A stretch of DNA of 64,000 bases from Pyxidicoccus sp. MSG2 (GTDB lineage Bacteria; Myxococcota; Myxococcia; Myxococcales; Myxococcaceae): the NCBI RefSeq assembly GCF_026626705.1, contig NZ_JAPNKC010000001.1, positions 8,636,001 to 8,700,000 of the forward strand. Direction: 5' to 3'. The notes under the pieces are model-generated. The model had not been told where the DNA came from. It saw nothing but the letters and a program-made list of their open reading frames with translations, and searched no databases. Position numbers and translations under genes: made by a program. Shown piece by piece: positions 43,720-51,676 of the stretch (position 1 is its first letter; the number at the start of each line of letters is the position of its first letter).

Positions 43720-44417
43720 CAGTACTTCCGTGACTCGAAGGGAGAGGCGTCCTGCTCTTTGGGCTCCAGCTCCTTGCTGGGCGTGTAGCTCAACAGGATG
43801 CTGTTGAGATTCAGCAGGAAGCAGGTGACGGGCTCGGCCGGTACGGCGGCGGATGCGGAGATGTTATCGCCCGCGGCGCCCGCGCGCTCGTGCTCGACAT
43901 GGTGCGGGATGTTGGCCACCACCGCCTCGTTCCTGAGCAGCGGGACGAGGGCCTTCGCGAGTTTCTTCATGTCCTGGGGATGCTTGGGATCAAAGGACTT
44001 CGCCTTCATCCACGCCTCGGTGGGCAGCCAGTAGACCTTCCCGTCCGGCGCGTAGACGAGCAGGTCCGACTCGTCCACCCACAGTCGGGCCCGCGCCTCC
44101 AGGCCGCGGGGCAGGGGCGAGCCCTTCTTGGGAGTGGCCAGGAAGTCGGCGGGCTCACCGCTCGGCTTGACGCCCTTCACGGTGACGGCCTCGTCCGTCC
44201 GGCTGACGACCTTCACCTGGGCGCGCGCTTCCTTCTCTTCCGGGGACTTCTTGGGATTGACCTTGAAATCCACGAACTGCGTCACGTTCTCCGGGACATT
44301 CGGGTTGTCCTTCGGCACGCCCATCACCTTCAGCTCGGTGGTGAAGCCCTCGAGGATGTTGACCTCGTTGGGCTGGAAGAAGAGATAGACGTACTCCTTG
44401 GGGCTCTTGGCGGCCAT
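43719..44417 (-). CDS. Unrecognised protein in YcaO-TfuA operon (candidate substrate)
   Basis: I recognise no family in this 232-aa cytoplasmic protein. It opens MAAKSPKEYVYLFFQPNEVN, has a Lys/Glu-rich middle, and a C-terminal part with HHVEHERAGAAGDNISASA and VTCFLLNLNSILLSYTPS, which contains its only Cys, then an acidic, Lys-rich end. No signal peptide or membrane helix is seen. It starts 42 bases after the kinase-ATPase gene and its stop overlaps the YcaO start, so it is the operon member made in step with the enzymes. Because no short precursor peptide is evident, it is the best candidate for the modified substrate; it could equally be an accessory protein. Confidence 0.8.
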   Translation of the reverse strand: MAAKSPKEYVYLFFQPNEVNILEGFTTELKVMGVPKDNPNVPENVTQFVDFKVNPKKSPEEKEARAQVKVVSRTDEAVTVKGVKPSGEPADFLATPKKGSPLPRGLEARARLWVDESDLLVYAPDGKVYWLPTEAWMKAKSFDPKHPQDMKKLAKALVPLLRNEAVVANIPHHVEHERAGAAGDNISASAAVPAEPVTCFLLNLNSILLSYTPSKELEPKEQDASPFESRKY

Positions 44418-44459
44418 GCGCTCCTCGGTGGCTATGGGTGAACGGGGGAAGTCGAACCG

Positions 44460-47400
44460 TCACAGGTAGCCGAGACGCCGAGCGGCGTCGCTCGCTACCT
44501 GGAGGTGCTCGCGAGCGGAAGCGGTGTCCGCCTCCACCGCTAGCGCCGCGGCCAGGGACGCGGAGAGCGTGTCCGGCAGCCGCTGCTGGCTCGACGCCAG
44601 CATGGCGCGTGCGTGGCCCAGCGCCTCGGGCACGCGGCCGTCCGCGAGCGCCACGGACAGCAGCGGCCAGTGCGCCAGCCATTGGAAGGGGTAGACGAGC
44701 GACAGGGGCTGCCACAGTCGCAGGGCCTCCGAGCCGGCCTCGCGCGCGGCCGCGCCGTCCGCCGCGCGCAGGGCCACCCACGCCCGGTTGGCGTGCGCCG
44801 CCCCCACGTAGTCCGCCATGCGCGCGGTGGAGGCCACCTCCAGGCTGCGCCCGGCCGCCTCTCGCGCCGCGTCCACCTGCCCGCGCAGCCGGAGGATGAC
44901 GGTGAGGTACGTGAGGCAGCGCGTCTGCAGCGTCACGTCGCCCAGCCGCTCCGCCTCGCGCAGCGACAGCTCCATGCCCGCCTGGGCTTCTTCGAGCGCG
45001 CCGTGGAAGAGCAGCACCGAGGCCAGCACGCACCGGGCGCCCGCGCGCTCCAGGTCGCCGCCCGCCTCCAGCGCCGCGTCCGTGTAGGCCCGCGCGTGTG
45101 CCACCGTCTCCGCGGAGGCCTGGTAGCGCTCGCTACGCAGTTGCATCTGCACCAGGGAGTTGAAGAAGCGCGCGCGCTGGAGCGGTGAGCCGTGCTCCTG
45201 CACCACGGGCCGCACGCCGTCCACCAGTGCCTTCATCGCGTCGAGCTGCGCCAGCCAGTAGTGCACGGTGATTCGCTCGCCCTGGAGCTGCACCCACTCG
45301 TGCCACCAGGCCTCGGACTCACCCGTCACCGGGGAGGCCGCGTCCGGCGCGGGGCCGAGCTCGGCCTCCGCGCGCGCATAGACGCGCAGCGCCTCCTCGT
45401 TCTGATGGTGCGTCTGCAAAGCCTTGCCCACCTTCCGCAGGACGTTGGCGCGACGGACGCGCGCACTTTGCGGAATGCGTGCCAGGGCCTCCATGAAGGC
45501 CGTGCGCGCCTCGGCCTGCCGGCCGGTGAGGGCCAGCACCTCGCCCAGTCCCTCCCAGACGCGCTCCAGCGCCAGGCCCTCCCTACCCGCCGCGTTCCCC
45601 GGGGACGCGCTCGCGTCCTGCTCGGACGCCGCCGACGCCTCGCGCAGCGCGGCCTCGTAGAACGCAATGGCCTCGCCGTTGGCATACGCGGCGCGGGCCC
45701 TGTCCCCCGCGCGGGTGAACCACCCGCTGGCGAGGCCAGGCTTCCCCGCGCGGGACCAGTGGTGGCCCAGCGCGGCGGCGTGTCGCTCCACCTCCGGCGT
45801 GCCCGCGTACCGATGCTCCAGCCACTCCGCCGAGCGCCGGTGCAGTGCCTGGCGGGGCGCGGCGGGGATGCGCGCGTAGGCCACCTCGCGGAGCTTGTCG
45901 TGCACGAAGCGCAGGCGCCCGCTGCCGGACTCCTCCAGCACCTGCCGGCGGCGCAGTTCCTCCACCGCCTCCAGCCCCGCGCTCTCCGTCAGCGCGGCGA
46001 TGGTCAGCAGCAGCTCGGCGTCCTGCTCGCGTCCCAGCACCGAGGCGGCCTCCGCCAGCGCGCGTCCCTCCGCGCCCAGGTCGGCCAGCCGCCGCTCGAT
46101 GAGCTCGACGATGCTGCCCGGCAGGGGGAGCGGACGGTGCGCGGTGTTGCCCCCCGCCTCGAAGAGCCACTCGCCGGACGGTGCGCGGAAGAGCAGGCCC
46201 GCGTCGATGGCGGCGCGAAGGTACTCGGCGATGAAGAAGGGGTTGCCGCTCGTCTCCTGCACCAGCGAGTCCACGAAGCGCGCGGGCACCTCGCGCAGCG
46301 CCAGCATGCCGCGCACCATCTCCCCCGCGCTCGCCGCGTCCAGCCGCCCCACCTCCACCCGCACCGCGTCCGGCGCACCCACGAGCGTGCGCAGGGCCGC
46401 GCCCATCTCATCCATCCGGTACGTGCCCACCAGCAGCACCGGCCGCGACGCGAGGTGCTCGGCGCCCAGCTCCTGCAGGAAGCTCAGCGTCAGGTCGTCC
46501 GCCCACTGCAAGTCGTCCAGCACCAGCAGCAGCGGCTGTGCCTCCGCGAAGGCCCGCAGCGTCTCGCGCAGCGCCGCGAGCACGCGTGCGCGGGCCTCGG
46601 GGGCCGGAAGGGGCGGGGGCTCGGGCTGCTCCTGCTGGCCGGGAAGCTGTGTCAGGGACGGCTCGTATGCGGCGAGCACGCGCCCGCGCGGCCCCAGCAG
46701 CCGGTCCGCCTCCGCCGCGCCGCGCTCGTTGCACCGGTCCGCCACCGCCAGCAGCAGCGGGCGCAGCGGCTGCAGCGGCGCCGCGTGGACGTCCGCGCCC
46801 CCGGCGTCCAGCGGCACGCACTCGCCCGTCACCACCGCCATGCGCCGCCACGTGGCCTCCGACGCCAGCTCCAGCGCCAGCCGCGTCTTGCCCGCACCGC
46901 TCTCGCCGCCGAGGAACACGCGTCCGCCCTGGCCTCGCGACGCCGCGTCCAGCGCGTCCATGAGGCGCCCCAGTTCGCCGCCGCGTCCGGCCAGGTCTGG
47001 CCGGTAGAGGTAGGCCGGCGTCCGGGGCACCGCGCCGCCGTCGCCACCGCCTTCCGCGCCGAGCGCGTCCAGCGCCGCCGCCACGTCCTCCGCGTAGCCC
47101 GGCCGCTCCTGGGGCTTCTTCGCCAGGAGCCGCAGTGCCAGCGCGTCCACGCCGTCCGGCAGTCCCTCCACCCGCCGCGACGGAGGCACCGGCGCCACGT
47201 GCAGGTGCTGGTGCGGCACCGGCCCCTCGCGGCCCGGGAGGAAGGGCGGCCGGCCGGTGAGCAACTCATAGAAGATGCAACCCAGCGCGTAGAGGTCCGC
47301 GCGCGCGTCCACGAAGCCGCCGCGCAGTTGCTCCGGGGCCATGTACGCGTCGCTGCCCACCACCGCGCCGCCCACGTCCAGCGTCTCGCGGCCCCGCGAG

Positions 47401-47915
47401 CCGCCGAAGCGCGCGGCGATGCCGAAGTCCACCAGCACCGGCGTGCCGTCCGGGCGGAGGAAGACATTCTCCGGCTTGAGGTCCCGGTGGACGAGGCCGT
47501 TGGCGTGCAGGAAGGCCAGCGGCGCGCACATCCGCCGCACCAGGGTGAGCACGAAGCGCAGCCGCTCGGGCGCCACCGGCCCCGGCTCCTGCCCCGCGCT
47601 GGCGCCGCGCAGCGTCTGCCCGCGCAGCAACTCCATGGCGTACCAGGGCAGCCCGTCCGCCACGCCCTCCGCCACGATTCGCACCACGCCCGGGTGCCGC
47701 AGCCGACGCAGTGCGTGAATCTCCCGGCGGATGCTGGCCAGCGGCACCTCGGAGGCGGCTCGGACCGTCTTGACGGCCACTGCCTCGCCCGTCTCGGGGT
47801 GCTCCCCCCGGTAGACGACGCCCATGCCGCCCTGACCCAGCACCTCCTGGAGCCGGTAGGGACCGATGGTCGCCCCCACCCCAGGCAGGGAGTGGAGCCA
47901 CGCTGGAGCCGTCAT
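44460..47915 (-). CDS. Ser/Thr kinase - AAA-type ATPase - TPR fusion regulator
   Basis: This 1151-aa protein combines an N-terminal Hanks kinase (LGQGGMGVVYRGE, VAVKTVR, HRDLKPENVFLRPDG, VDFGIAARFG, all catalytic residues present, residues 12-275), a STAND/AAA-type ATPase starting near residue 340 (GGESGAGKTRLALEL, LLLVLDDLQWADD) and about 600 residues of helical TPR-like repeats. This is the PknK/LuxR-like myxobacterial architecture without a visible DNA-binding domain. Its gene is first on the minus strand of the YcaO-TfuA locus, 42 bases ahead of the next gene, and diverges from a sigma54 activator gene. It likely phosphorylates that activator or another component, which is inference. ATG at 47915 was chosen; ATG at 47930 is possible. 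Confidence 0.9.
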   Translation of the reverse strand: MTAPAWLHSLPGVGATIGPYRLQEVLGQGGMGVVYRGEHPETGEAVAVKTVRAASEVPLASIRREIHALRRLRHPGVVRIVAEGVADGLPWYAMELLRGQTLRGASAGQEPGPVAPERLRFVLTLVRRMCAPLAFLHANGLVHRDLKPENVFLRPDGTPVLVDFGIAARFGGSRGRETLDVGGAVVGSDAYMAPEQLRGGFVDARADLYALGCIFYELLTGRPPFLPGREGPVPHQHLHVAPVPPSRRVEGLPDGVDALALRLLAKKPQERPGYAEDVAAALDALGAEGGGDGGAVPRTPAYLYRPDLAGRGGELGRLMDALDAASRGQGGRVFLGGESGAGKTRLALELASEATWRRMAVVTGECVPLDAGGADVHAAPLQPLRPLLLAVADRCNERGAAEADRLLGPRGRVLAAYEPSLTQLPGQQEQPEPPPLPAPEARARVLAALRETLRAFAEAQPLLLVLDDLQWADDLTLSFLQELGAEHLASRPVLLVGTYRMDEMGAALRTLVGAPDAVRVEVGRLDAASAGEMVRGMLALREVPARFVDSLVQETSGNPFFIAEYLRAAIDAGLLFRAPSGEWLFEAGGNTAHRPLPLPGSIVELIERRLADLGAEGRALAEAASVLGREQDAELLLTIAALTESAGLEAVEELRRRQVLEESGSGRLRFVHDKLREVAYARIPAAPRQALHRRSAEWLEHRYAGTPEVERHAAALGHHWSRAGKPGLASGWFTRAGDRARAAYANGEAIAFYEAALREASAASEQDASASPGNAAGREGLALERVWEGLGEVLALTGRQAEARTAFMEALARIPQSARVRRANVLRKVGKALQTHHQNEEALRVYARAEAELGPAPDAASPVTGESEAWWHEWVQLQGERITVHYWLAQLDAMKALVDGVRPVVQEHGSPLQRARFFNSLVQMQLRSERYQASAETVAHARAYTDAALEAGGDLERAGARCVLASVLLFHGALEEAQAGMELSLREAERLGDVTLQTRCLTYLTVILRLRGQVDAAREAAGRSLEVASTARMADYVGAAHANRAWVALRAADGAAAREAGSEALRLWQPLSLVYPFQWLAHWPLLSVALADGRVPEALGHARAMLASSQQRLPDTLSASLAAALAVEADTASAREHLQVASDAARRLGYL

Positions 47916-47947
47916 AGGGGGGCGCAGCATACCGGGCGCTACCCGCT

Positions 47948-48006
47948 GCGTCCGCCTGGAACGCACGTGCGTCCTGCCAGAACGCGCTCGCGTCCCGCCT
48001 GGACGC
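47948..48006. repeat. Three 17-bp inverted repeats at an exact 21-bp period
   Basis: Copies start at 47948, 47969 and 47990: GCGTCCGCCTGGAACGC, GCGTCCTGCCAGAACGC and GCGTCCCGCCTGGACGC. Each is an imperfect GCGTCC...GGACGC inverted repeat and 21 bases separate the starts, two DNA turns. They lie between the divergent kinase and activator genes, 65 bases ahead of a sigma54-like promoter, which is the usual place for activator-binding sites. Confidence 0.85.
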
Positions 48007-48070
48007 GTCCTGGGGCCGTTTCGGGGCCTCTGCCAGGGTATCTCCCTGAAAACACTGAAAACTGGGTAGT

Positions 48071-48086
48071 TGGCACGAAGTCCGCA
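48071..48086 (+). promoter_or_regulatory. Candidate sigma54 promoter of the activator gene
   Basis: TGGCAC at 48071-48076, five bases, then CCGCA at 48082-48086 agree with TGGCAC-N5-TTGCA apart from two bases, with GG and GC ten bases apart. The leader to the activator start would be about 170 bases. Together with the upstream repeats this suggests self-activation. Confidence 0.55.
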
Positions 48087-48266
48087 AGAGGATCTGGCGT
48101 GGCGTCACGGGAAACCGGGGCGCCCCGCCGTCATGGAGGTCCGAGAGCGCGGAAGGAGGGGCCGCTCCTTCCGCGTTCTTCATCTCCATCTCCGCTACAC
48201 TTCTGTCCTTCTTCCGATGCGGCCCTGTGAGGGGTGGCTCGGATGGCTCCGGACGGAGGCGTGTGG

Positions 48267-49991
48267 ATGCATGACGAGATGGCGCAGCTCCTGACCGCAT
48301 TGCGGGGGGCGAAGGACTTCGAGACCGCCGCGGCGGCCACGCTTCGCCGGATGCTGGCCCTGGCTCAGGAAGCCGTTGCGTCCAGTCGGTACGCAGCCCG
48401 GGCCCGCGTGCTCCGTGGGATCGTCCACCTCCGCCCCGGCGAGGCCTACCGTCGCCTGGCCGCGCTGGATGTGGGGGCCTCGGAGATTACGGACGCGAGT
48501 GTAGGGACTCCCTTCTTCACCTCCGCCACGGCGTGGCGCGCGGTGGTGGAGCACCGGTGCGCGGTGTCCATCGACGTCAACGTGGGCACGGTGCAGCCGC
48601 ATGCGCCCAATGCCCCGGTGACGGGGGACCCGGGTCTGGCGGGCTTCCACAGCAACGAGAGCCGGCAGCGCTTCCTCGGGCGCCACGCCACGCACGTGTG
48701 CGTGCTTCCGCTGCGCACGCCGGGCGGCAGCATCGAGGGGATGATTTCCCTGGAGGCGGACTGCCTCGCCGCCATGGGCCAGGAGTTCGTCTGGTTGTCG
48801 GCGGGGGACAAGCTCCAGTTGCTCGCGGACGTCGCCGCGCCGTACCTCGCCGGGCTGCCGCAGCGCCCGGTGGCCACGCCGGAGGTGGACGAGTTCCTCC
48901 CGGTGGTGGGCCGCTCCATGGCGGAATTGCTGCCCATCCTCCGCGTCTTCGCGCTGCAGGACGAAACCATCCTCATCAGCGGCGCCACCGGCGCGGGCAA
49001 GTCGCGGCTGGCGCGCTGGTGCCACGAGCGCTCCAACCGCCGGGGCAAGCCCTTCGAGACGCTGGACCTGGTGACGGTGCCCGAGGACCTCCAGATGGCG
49101 GAGCTCTTCGGTTGGAAGAAGGGTGCCTTCACCGGCGCGGTGCGTGACGCGCCGGGCAGCGTGGCCCGGGCCGAGGGTGGCACGCTGTTCATCGACGAAA
49201 TCGACAAATTGTCACTCAAGGCGCAGGCGGGCCTGCTGCACCTCCTGGAGTCGCGCAGCTACCGGCCGCTGGGCGAGGGCACCGGTGAGCGCCAGGCGGA
49301 TGTGCGCTTCATCATCGGCACCAACGCGGACCTGCACGCCGAGGTGCGCGCGGGCCGCTTCCGCGAGGACCTCTACTACCGCGTCAACGTGCTGCCGGTG
49401 CGCATGCCCGCGCTGCAGGAGCGCACGGACGAAATCCCCATGTGGGGGCGGTACATGGTCAACCGGCGGCACCGCGAGCGCTCTCCCGAGGGCAGCGCGC
49501 GGCTGACGCAGGAGGCGGAGCGACTGCTGGTGGGCGGCAACTGGCCGGGCAACCTGCGGCAGCTCGACAACATCGTCCGCCGTGCCTACACGCTGGCCAT
49601 GGTGGAGCAGACCACGCCCACCGGGGAGCTGGTCCTTCAAGAAAAGCACGTGGCCCGCGCGCTCGACTACGAGCAGGCCCCGGGCGGCAAGCCGTTGCCG
49701 GAGGCACTGCGCGCGGCCGCACAGGCCTTCGTCGCCGAGGCGCGCAAGCGCAATGCCCCGTTGGACCTGGACCTCGCGGACGCCTTCCGCGGGCTGGTGC
49801 TGGGCATGGCCATCCGTCAGGTGGGCCGCGACGAGGGCTTCCGCCTGCTGGGTCGCGAGAGCCTGGTGAAGAACCGCAACCACCACAAGGCGCTCAAGCG
49901 CGAGCTGGAGAAGGTGGAGTCGCTCTACAAGGCCCTGGGCGAGGACGCGTCTCCGTTCGCCGACCTGCTGACGGAGGCCGAGGCCGACTGA
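48267..49991 (+). CDS. Sigma54-dependent enhancer-binding protein
   Basis: The 574-aa activator has an N-terminal sensory region of about 215 residues (likely GAF-like: HVCVLPLRTPGGSIEGMISL), a complete AAA+ core with ISGATGAGKSRLARW (Walker A), WKKGAFTGAVRD (sigma54-contact loop GAFTGA), TLFIDEIDKL (Walker B) and NWPGNLRQLDNIVRRA, and a C-terminal region in which GFRLLGRESLVKNRNHH may be a diverged Fis-type helix-turn-helix. It should drive sigma54 promoters in response to a ligand or phosphorylation. ATG at 48267 follows GGAGG at seven bases; GTG 48234 and ATG 48243 are in frame upstream. Divergent from the YcaO-TfuA operon. Confidence 0.92.
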   Translation: MHDEMAQLLTALRGAKDFETAAAATLRRMLALAQEAVASSRYAARARVLRGIVHLRPGEAYRRLAALDVGASEITDASVGTPFFTSATAWRAVVEHRCAVSIDVNVGTVQPHAPNAPVTGDPGLAGFHSNESRQRFLGRHATHVCVLPLRTPGGSIEGMISLEADCLAAMGQEFVWLSAGDKLQLLADVAAPYLAGLPQRPVATPEVDEFLPVVGRSMAELLPILRVFALQDETILISGATGAGKSRLARWCHERSNRRGKPFETLDLVTVPEDLQMAELFGWKKGAFTGAVRDAPGSVARAEGGTLFIDEIDKLSLKAQAGLLHLLESRSYRPLGEGTGERQADVRFIIGTNADLHAEVRAGRFREDLYYRVNVLPVRMPALQERTDEIPMWGRYMVNRRHRERSPEGSARLTQEAERLLVGGNWPGNLRQLDNIVRRAYTLAMVEQTTPTGELVLQEKHVARALDYEQAPGGKPLPEALRAAAQAFVAEARKRNAPLDLDLADAFRGLVLGMAIRQVGRDEGFRLLGRESLVKNRNHHKALKRELEKVESLYKALGEDASPFADLLTEAEAD

Positions 49992-50035
49992 AGAGGCGGT
50001 GCCCGCTCATGGGGGCACCGCCGCCGTGACGCTAC

Positions 50036-50842
50036 TCAGCGGGGAGGGCAGGGCGCCGCTCCGCCACCCCGCGCCATGATTCCAGGTGCGCCCCGGGCCA
50101 GCTCGTCGCAGACGAGCGCGTGGAGGCGGAAGGCCATGCGGGCCTCCTGCACCACTTCCTGGACCTCGTCCGCGTCCAGCTCCAGCCCGTCGATGCGCGA
50201 GTGGAGGCGGACGCGGAAGGCCGCCAGCTCCGGCGCGGTGGACGCGTCGTAGAAGCGGATGCCCCGGTCGTCCTCCAGCTCGAAGGCCTCCGAGATGCTC
50301 CGGGCCCGCGGCGCCGCCGTGAAGACGTCCAGCATGCACCGCGCATACGCATGGGCCACGAGCAGGTGCGGCGCGTCGGCGGCGATTTCCCGCAGCCGCT
50401 GCGCGTGCAGGCGGGCCTCCAGGCAGGCGAAGGCGTCCGAGCGCGTCTCGCCACAGAAGTAGACGAGGTCCGCCTCCAGCGCGTCCGCGCGGCGCAATTC
50501 CGGCAGCAGCAGCACCGGCGTCAGCGGCGTGTCCACCACGCGCGGCAGCAGGGCCTCGAAGGCGGAGTAGAGGTAGTGGAGCTGGCGCAGGTAGCTGACA
50601 TAGTGCTGGGCCCGGACGAACTGGCCGTAGACGCCGCCCTCCCAGTCATCCGCGAAGAGCGTCTGGAGGAACAGCGAGCGCTCCGCCTGCTGGCGCGCCT
50701 GCGCCGTCCCTTCCTCCAGCAGCACGGACAGCGGTGCCGCGCCGGGCTCGCGCACGGGCGCGGCGGCCTCCACGTCGGACAGGCGGCGCACGCGCGCGGA
50801 CAACTCCGTCCGGGACAGGCGCAGGGAGCCGGTGGCGCTCAC
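50036..50842 (-). CDS. Heme-oxygenase-fold protein, probably non-canonical
   Basis: The 268-aa protein has the all-helical layout and order of motifs of biliverdin-forming heme oxygenases: AERSLFLQTLFADDWEGGVY, QFVRAQHYVSYLRQLHYLYSAFEALL, and a C-terminal ELAAFRVRLHSRIDGLELD with EARMAFRLHALV. Two hallmarks are missing: the heme-ligand His of the LHxxAE helix (here TAQARQQAE) and the distal-helix GDLSGG stretch (here AYARCMLDV). It may bind another tetrapyrrole or iron ligand, or degrade heme differently. GTG at 50842 overlaps the stop of the small Cys/His gene, and an AT-rich Fur-like array lies before the pair. Confidence 0.75.
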   Translation of the reverse strand: MSATGSLRLSRTELSARVRRLSDVEAAAPVREPGAAPLSVLLEEGTAQARQQAERSLFLQTLFADDWEGGVYGQFVRAQHYVSYLRQLHYLYSAFEALLPRVVDTPLTPVLLLPELRRADALEADLVYFCGETRSDAFACLEARLHAQRLREIAADAPHLLVAHAYARCMLDVFTAAPRARSISEAFELEDDRGIRFYDASTAPELAAFRVRLHSRIDGLELDADEVQEVVQEARMAFRLHALVCDELARGAPGIMARGGGAAPCPPR

Positions 50843-51078
50843 TGCTTCCACCCGCCGGAGGTGAGCGCGGGCTCCGCCGTCTCGACGGGGGCGCCTTCCT
50901 GCTCGCCGAGCTGCTGGAGCGCCTCGGCCACCGTCAAGCCGATGGCCCGGAGCACGTCCTCCTCGACACGGATGGTCACCGGCCCCATCGCCAGATGGAT
51001 GTGCCCACAGGAGCACCGCGTCACTTCCGCGCACGGCCCTCGCGCCAGCACCGTTCTGCAGCATCCCTGTCCGAGCAT
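50839..51078 (-). CDS. Small Cys/His protein upstream of the heme-oxygenase-like gene
   Basis: This 79-aa protein is Cys-rich in its first third: MLGQGCCRTVLARGPCAEV and TRCSCGHIHLAMGPVTIRV, giving five Cys and two His that could bind metal or form a zinc-ribbon-like knuckle. The rest is a short helix (LRAIGLTVAEALQQLG) and a polar tail. I recognise no named family. GGAGG lies six bases before the ATG at 51078, and its TGA overlaps the GTG of the next gene, so both are coupled. A role in metal or heme handling is inferred from the partner and the upstream hexamer array. Confidence 0.75.
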   Translation of the reverse strand: MLGQGCCRTVLARGPCAEVTRCSCGHIHLAMGPVTIRVEEDVLRAIGLTVAEALQQLGEQEGAPVETAEPALTSGGWKQ

Positions 51079-51087
51079 CGTGCCTCC

Positions 51088-51117
51088 TTGATTTTGATTT
51101 TGATTATCGAAATCAAT
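51088..51117 (-). promoter_or_regulatory. Fur-like hexamer array
   Basis: On the plus strand three contiguous TTGATT hexamers (51088-51105), five bases (ATCGA) and one inverted AATCAA (51111-51116) form an island without G/C runs in a very GC-rich genome. Fur-type regulators recognise arrays of such hexamers. It sits 10 bases upstream of the small Cys/His gene, overlapping its expected promoter. Confidence 0.55.
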
Positions 51118-51181
51118 GAGATGATGCACGAAGTGCGCGCCGAGGGCAAGCGCCATCGCGTTGCGTCTCTGGAAGGGTGGG

Positions 51182-51676
51182 CTACTGCGCGTCCTGGCCC
51201 ATGGGCGCGCGCTGCGCGTCGCGCAGGCCCACGAGCACGCTGGCGCCGCTGTCCGCCACGCGCAGTTCGCCATAGCGCGCCGGTGCGTACCGGTCCGCGT
51301 GGCCCTCCTGGAAGAAGAAGGACTCCGCGCCCAGGCGCACGCGCTCCTGCCGGACGCGGTAGCGCAGCTTGAACTCTCCCGGCGCCAGCGGCGTCTCCGG
51401 CGCGTCGAAGCGGACGAAGCGCCCCACGCCCTGCTCATCCAGGCGCAGCACCAGGTTCCCATCGTGCGGGCGCTGCTCCAGGTCCTCGCGCCGCTCGCGG
51501 CTGATGGCGTAGTCCAGCACCATGTAGTCGCCCTGCATCAGCGAGCGTGGATCTCGTGGCGCCAGCTCCAGCAGCACGGTGCGGCCGGTGGACAGCACGT
51601 ATTCCTTCTGGATGACGAGCCCCGCGGGGGCTCCCAGGGCGAGCACCAGCCCGCCGAAGATGACCGCCGCGCGCAT
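51182..51676 (-). CDS. GDYXXLXY-domain protein
   Basis: The 164-aa protein has an N-terminal hydrophobic helix or signal (AVIFGGLVLALGAPAGLVI) and the name-giving motif MQGDYMVLDYAI near residue 50, followed by beta strands (NLVLRLDEQGVGRFVRF, FKLRYRVRQERVRLG). Proteins of this family occur with DUF4401 and DUF2157 membrane proteins, exactly the order here; their function is unknown. The ATG overlaps the DUF4401 stop by one base. Confidence 0.9.
   Translation of the reverse strand: MRAAVIFGGLVLALGAPAGLVIQKEYVLSTGRTVLLELAPRDPRSLMQGDYMVLDYAISRERREDLEQRPHDGNLVLRLDEQGVGRFVRFDAPETPLAPGEFKLRYRVRQERVRLGAESFFFQEGHADRYAPARYGELRVADSGASVLVGLRDAQRAPMGQDAQ

Noticed and set aside
45192..48230. 1012-aa plus-strand frame opposite the kinase-ATPase gene
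   Set aside because: No domain is recognisable, composition is antisense-like, and the minus-strand kinase has all catalytic motifs.
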